Assembly (NCBI GenBank): GCA_023433305.1
Contig: JAEZCZ010000131.1
Span: forward strand, 1 to 26,086
Direction of reading: 5' to 3'
DNA length: 26,086 nt
Source: Pseudomonadota bacterium
GTDB taxonomy: Bacteria > Pseudomonadota > Alphaproteobacteria > Sphingomonadales > Sphingomonadaceae
In this document: in pieces, positions 23,306 to 26,086 of the stretch
How positions within the stretch are numbered: the first letter of the stretch is position 1
Layout of the letters: the number at the start of each line of letters is the position of its first letter
Position numbers and translations under genes: made by a program
The notes under the pieces: model-generated
What the model was told of the DNA's origin: nothing
Databases searched by the model: none
The model's input: the letters and a program-made list of their open reading frames with translations, nothing else

Positions 23306-23514
23306 CGCGACGACCCACACGCACCCCGTTTCGAGCAAATCGATCATGGTGGCGGCGCTTTCGATGCCGGTCTTCGGCGGCCTGACTCCATCGGCCGCGT
23401 AGCTGTTGGTCGAGCGCACCGGCGCACCTGCGATGTCAGGGCGATCATAGCGGTGGTCGCAATGGTGTAACTGCCGATATTCTGGCTGATGCTCGGGACC
23501 GCGCCGCGGCCAAT
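23306..23514. other. 209-bp gap with no supportable gene
   Basis: This is the longest gap in the window, lying between the convergent methyltransferase and sensor-kinase genes. I see no intact gene, RNA gene or clear terminator hairpin. Short open readings exist on both strands, with stops breaking any longer one on the plus strand. It could hold a worn-down gene remnant, but no family is recognisable. Confidence 0.5.
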
Positions 23515-25017
23515 CTAGACCGCGATCGCGCCCTTCGACACGCGCAGGTCGCAAACCATCCCGCCGTCCTCGAACCGCCGTTCCCACGAGCCGCCGAGTT
23601 GCCCGGTCACGCTCATCTCGACGAGTCGTGACCCGAAGCCTTCCTTGGCGTCCGCTTTGGCCGGCGGGCCGCCACGTTCGACCCAGCGCAAGAGCAGGCA
23701 CTTGCCTTGGTCGGCGATCGAGAGGTCGACGGTGCCGTGCTCCGCCGAAAGCGCACCGTACTTGGCCGAATTGGTAGCCAGCTCATGGAACACGAGCGCA
23801 AGCGGCGTCGCGGCCCGGGGGGCGATTGTCATGTCGTCGCCGCGCACGGCCACGCGGGCGTGCTCCTCGATGCCATAAGGGCTGAACAAGTCCGCAAGCA
23901 TTCCGTGGAGGCTGCTGCTGCGCTCGCTATCGATCGGACGGACGTAGTCGTGCGCCCGACCCAGCGACTGGATCATTCCGATCAAGTCCTGGCCAAACTC
24001 CTTCAGTTCGGGATGCTTGCGGATCGACAGGGAAACCAGGCCCGAAACCACCGCAAAGATGTTCTTGATGCGGTGCGACAGCTCCTTGGCGAGCAGGTCG
24101 CGCGCTTCCGACGCGGCGTAGAGATCGTGGATGTCCACAGCGGTGCCGAACCAGCGGATGATCTCTCCCGCAGAATCGCGGACGGGCACTGCGCGCGCTA
24201 TCATCCAGCGGTACTCCCCGTCGTGGCGGCGCAAGCGGTGCTCGATCTCGTAGGGCTCTCCGGTTGCGAGCGAATGCCGCCAGGCTGCGCTCGCCTTGGG
24301 CCAGTCGTCGGGATGAAATGCGCCCCCGCTCTGGTCGTTGGCTTCCCCGGTGAAGTCGACCATCCGTTTGTTGAAGTAATCGAAATGCCCGTCCGCAGTG
24401 GCCGACCACGCGATGGCGGGAATCGAATCTGCCAGCGTGTGCAGATAGGACTCGCGTTCTTCGTGCTCTCGGCGCGCCGCCGTACTGTGGCGGCGCGAAC
24501 GCAAGCGGCGCATCGTCGCCTGCGCGAGAACTTTCAGGCCTTCGCGCTGGAAGGCGTTCAGTCCCTCGGGCCGGGGAACGGTATCGACAACGCAGAGCGT
24601 TCCCAGCGGGAGGCCTTCCTCGGACTTGAGCGGCTGCCCAGCGTAGAAGCGGATGCCGGGTTCGCCCGTCACCAATGGATTGCCGGCAAACAGCGGATCG
24701 CGCCTCGCGTCGCGAACTTCGAACAAGTCGTCGTGCAGCATCGCGTGCGTGCAGAACGAGATCGCGCGCGGGGTTTCCCGGGTGTCCAGCCCCTGGCGGG
24801 CAAGGAACCGCTGGCGTTCTTCCTCTACCAGGCTGACCAGCGCTATCGTCGCGCCGCATAGTTTGCTGGCGAATCGCGCGATCGAAGCCAGCTCGGGATC
24901 GTCTTCGAGCGAATCGGGCGCATAGGCGCGTAATACGCGGACACGGGCTTCCTCGTCCGCGAAGGCGGGCGCGGCTACCGGTCCGGCTGGCCGGAGATCG
25001 GGTGTAGCAATGGTCAA
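23515..25017 (-). CDS. HWE-family sensor histidine kinase with GAF and PAS domains
   Basis: 500 residues, soluble. An N-terminal GAF domain (about 30-180; IALVSLVEEERQRFLARQGL, ISFCTHAM, GIRFYAGQPL, GTLCVVD) and a PAS domain with its C-terminal motif (about 195-305; IAWSATADGHFDYFNKRMVD, RLRRHDGEYRWMIARAVPV, GTAVDIHD) precede an HWE kinase core. Phosphorylated His315 is in KELSHRIKNIFAVV; the N box reads FHELATNSAKYGALS near 407; the W-x-E of the family name is LRWVERGGP near 444; the G box is GFGSRLVEMSV. The PAS lacks the LOV cysteine motif, so blue-light sensing is unlikely. The start codon is TTG 25017 with GGAGGG six bases upstream; no nearby ATG would keep the GAF domain. No response regulator lies beside it. 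HWE kinases in this group often feed the PhyR-EcfG general stress response (known for the family, not shown here). Confidence 0.92.
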   Translation of the reverse strand: MTIATPDLRPAGPVAAPAFADEEARVRVLRAYAPDSLEDDPELASIARFASKLCGATIALVSLVEEERQRFLARQGLDTRETPRAISFCTHAMLHDDLFEVRDARRDPLFAGNPLVTGEPGIRFYAGQPLKSEEGLPLGTLCVVDTVPRPEGLNAFQREGLKVLAQATMRRLRSRRHSTAARREHEERESYLHTLADSIPAIAWSATADGHFDYFNKRMVDFTGEANDQSGGAFHPDDWPKASAAWRHSLATGEPYEIEHRLRRHDGEYRWMIARAVPVRDSAGEIIRWFGTAVDIHDLYAASEARDLLAKELSHRIKNIFAVVSGLVSLSIRKHPELKEFGQDLIGMIQSLGRAHDYVRPIDSERSSSLHGMLADLFSPYGIEEHARVAVRGDDMTIAPRAATPLALVFHELATNSAKYGALSAEHGTVDLSIADQGKCLLLRWVERGGPPAKADAKEGFGSRLVEMSVTGQLGGSWERRFEDGGMVCDLRVSKGAIAV

Positions 25018-25154
25018 ACGCGGCCCTCCGAAACGCCGAATTTAGCCCAATCGTGTGTCATTAGAAAGGCAAACACGCCGGAGACTGCTTTCATGCGTAA
25101 CTTGTTTGCGCGTGTCGGCTCGCTTGCTAACACGCTGGGAGAGAGGATCGCTTC
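25018..25154. promoter_or_regulatory. Divergent control region with repeated half-sites
   Basis: 137 bp between the sensor kinase and the isovaleryl-CoA dehydrogenase. It contains two near-identical 13-mers, GCAAACACGCCGG (25069-25081) and GCTAACACGCTGG (25126-25138), 57 bp apart with 11 of 13 matches, and an inverted copy of GCAAACA at 25103-25109 (TGTTTGC). These could be regulator sites for the dehydrogenase. No convincing -35/-10 pair was seen. The dehydrogenase Shine-Dalgarno GAGAGGA is at 25141-25147. Confidence 0.35.
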
Positions 25155-26086
25155 ATGCGTGCAACACCTGGATTCGACTTTGGCCTGGGCGATGAAGCGG
25201 CGATGATCCGCGAGACCGTGGCCCGTTTTGCCGACGAGGCGATCGCGCCACGAGCCGAGCAAATCGACCGCGCCGATGCTTTCCCGCGCGATCTGTGGCC
25301 GCAGATGGGCGAGCTCGGCCTGCACGGGATCACCGTGCCCGAAGCCGATGGCGGCCTGGGACTTGGTTACCTCGAGCATGTCATCGCCATCGAAGAAGTG
25401 AGCCGGGCAAGCGCATCGGTCGGTCTCAGCTACGGCGCACACTCGAACTTGTGCATCAACCAGATCGCTCGTTGGGGTACGGAAGAGCAGAAAGCCAAAT
25501 ACCTGCCGGGGCTTATTTCGGGCGAACATGTCGGCGCGTTGGCGATGAGCGAGCCGGGCGCGGGTTCGGACGTCGTGTCGATGAAGCTCAGGGCCGACGC
25601 CGTGCAGGGCGGTTACGTGCTTAGCGGCAGCAAGTTCTGGATTACCAACGGCCATGAGGCCGAAGCGGTAGTGGTCTATGCGAAGACGAACCCTTCGGCC
25701 GGCTCGAAAGGCATCACCGCGTTCCTCGTCGAGAAGGGTATGTCCGGGTTCAAACCGGCGCAGAAGATCGGAAAGATGGGCATGCGCGGCTCCCCCACTT
25801 CCGAGCTGGTGTTCGACAACTGCGAGGTGCCCGACACCAACGTGCTCGGTGAAATCGGCCAAGGCGTGAAAGTGCTGATGAGCGGACTCGACTACGAGCG
25901 AGCGGTGCTCGCGGGGGTGCAGCTGGGAATCATGCAGGCCTGCCTCGACACGGTGATCCCCTACGTTCGAGAGCGTGAGCAGTTCGGCCGGCCGATCGGC
26001 AGCTTTCAGCTGATTCAGGCCAAGGTAGCGGATATGTACGTGGCGCTGCAGTCGGCACGCGCCTACACTTATGCCGTCGCGAAAGC
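25155..26086 (+). CDS. ivd: Isovaleryl-CoA dehydrogenase (partial, cut by window end)
   Basis: The first 310 residues are present; the family is about 385-390 long, so the rest lies beyond the window. It oxidises isovaleryl-CoA to 3-methylcrotonyl-CoA in leucine breakdown, using FAD. The acyl-CoA dehydrogenase fold is plain: helical N domain, SRASASVGLSYGAHSNLCIN, GALAMSEPGAGSDVVSMKL and KFWITNGHEAEAVVVYAKT for FAD and substrate contacts, KMGMRGSPTSELVFDNCEVP, and the isovaleryl-type catalytic base Glu248 in SGLDYERAVLAGVQLG. This Glu position, in LDYER rather than near the end of the chain, separates isovaleryl- from short/medium-chain enzymes. The start at 25155 has GAGAGGA seven bases upstream. 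Leucine-pathway partners (carboxylase, hydratase) would be expected downstream but are not visible. Confidence 0.95.
   Translation, partial: MRATPGFDFGLGDEAAMIRETVARFADEAIAPRAEQIDRADAFPRDLWPQMGELGLHGITVPEADGGLGLGYLEHVIAIEEVSRASASVGLSYGAHSNLCINQIARWGTEEQKAKYLPGLISGEHVGALAMSEPGAGSDVVSMKLRADAVQGGYVLSGSKFWITNGHEAEAVVVYAKTNPSAGSKGITAFLVEKGMSGFKPAQKIGKMGMRGSPTSELVFDNCEVPDTNVLGEIGQGVKVLMSGLDYERAVLAGVQLGIMQACLDTVIPYVREREQFGRPIGSFQLIQAKVADMYVALQSARAYTYAVAK

Noticed and set aside
23132..23701. A minus-strand frame through the gap at 23306-23514 that reads as a passable protein in part
   Set aside because: It runs antisense through the methyltransferase end and out of frame through the kinase end, has no start signal in the gap and matches no family I know.
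1..26086. Defence island, mobile element, phage remnant, CRISPR array or secondary-metabolite cluster
   Set aside because: I looked for nucleases, helicases, toxin-antitoxin pairs, transposases, integrases, regular spaced repeats and large biosynthetic enzymes and saw none; gene content is housekeeping throughout.

Overview
This is GC-rich bacterial chromosome (no rRNA, tRNA, transposase, integrase, phage gene or CRISPR array seen) carrying 22 protein genes, most of them housekeeping. The protein set (short FtsK, GlnD, Lgt followed by an NDUFAF7/MidA-type methyltransferase, HWE-family histidine kinase, isovaleryl-CoA dehydrogenase, DUF2157 plus GDYXXLXY pair) and the codon bias suggest an alphaproteobacterium, most likely of the order Sphingomonadales (Erythrobacteraceae/Sphingomonadaceae type). 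This placement is inference from protein style, not a database search.

Layout. 29-409 (-) VOC-fold protein and 466-2271 (-) M24B Xaa-Pro aminopeptidase. Diverging from them are 2309-4396 (+) an oligopeptidase B homologue and, overlapping its stop, 4393-4791 (+) a hotdog thioesterase. 4823-5941 (-) alanine dehydrogenase diverges from 6010-6303 (+), a small membrane-anchored protein. 6315-7535 and 7559-8173 (-) are a secreted SGNH hydrolase and an NTF2-like protein; 8229-8408 (-) is a tiny membrane protein. 8546-9700 and 9697-10233 (+) are the DUF2157/GDYXXLXY membrane pair. 10230-10727 and 10724-13066 (-) are an NTF2-like lipoprotein coupled to ftsK. 13147-13680 (-), a TenI/ThiE-like protein, and 13702-14364 (+), the PLP-homeostasis protein YggS, diverge from a 21-bp gap. 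14361-16229 (-) is an ABC-F ATPase. 16289-17092, 17085-18503 and 18508-21279 (-) form a chain transcribed glnD, MmgE/PrpD-family protein, nucleotidyltransferase. 21378-22259 and 22256-23305 (+) are lgt and the MidA-type methyltransferase. 23515-25017 (-) is a GAF-PAS-HWE sensor kinase, and 25155 to the window end (+) is a partial isovaleryl-CoA dehydrogenase.

The genome is tightly packed. Several same-strand pairs overlap by 4-8 bp, two convergent pairs share a CTAG tail overlap, and no gap exceeds about 210 bp. Gaps over 100 bp are 23306-23514 (no supportable gene), 8409-8545 and 25018-25154 (divergent promoter regions). Many translation starts are ATG with a purine-rich Shine-Dalgarno, but some genes have only a TATAGC/CATAGC-like box 6-11 nt before the ATG, which suggests leaderless transcripts.

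I did not find an obvious undescribed multi-gene system. The strongest oddities are: (1) the oligopeptidase B homologue has alanine in place of the catalytic serine (GGAAGG for GGSAGG) with the Asp and His of the triad in place; (2) a perfect 10-bp palindrome, CGCTATAGCG, lies alone between the divergent ThiE-like and yggS genes and could be a single two-way leaderless promoter; (3) glnD is followed without a gap by a MmgE/PrpD protein and a nucleotidyltransferase; (4) an NTF2-like lipoprotein is translationally coupled to ftsK.
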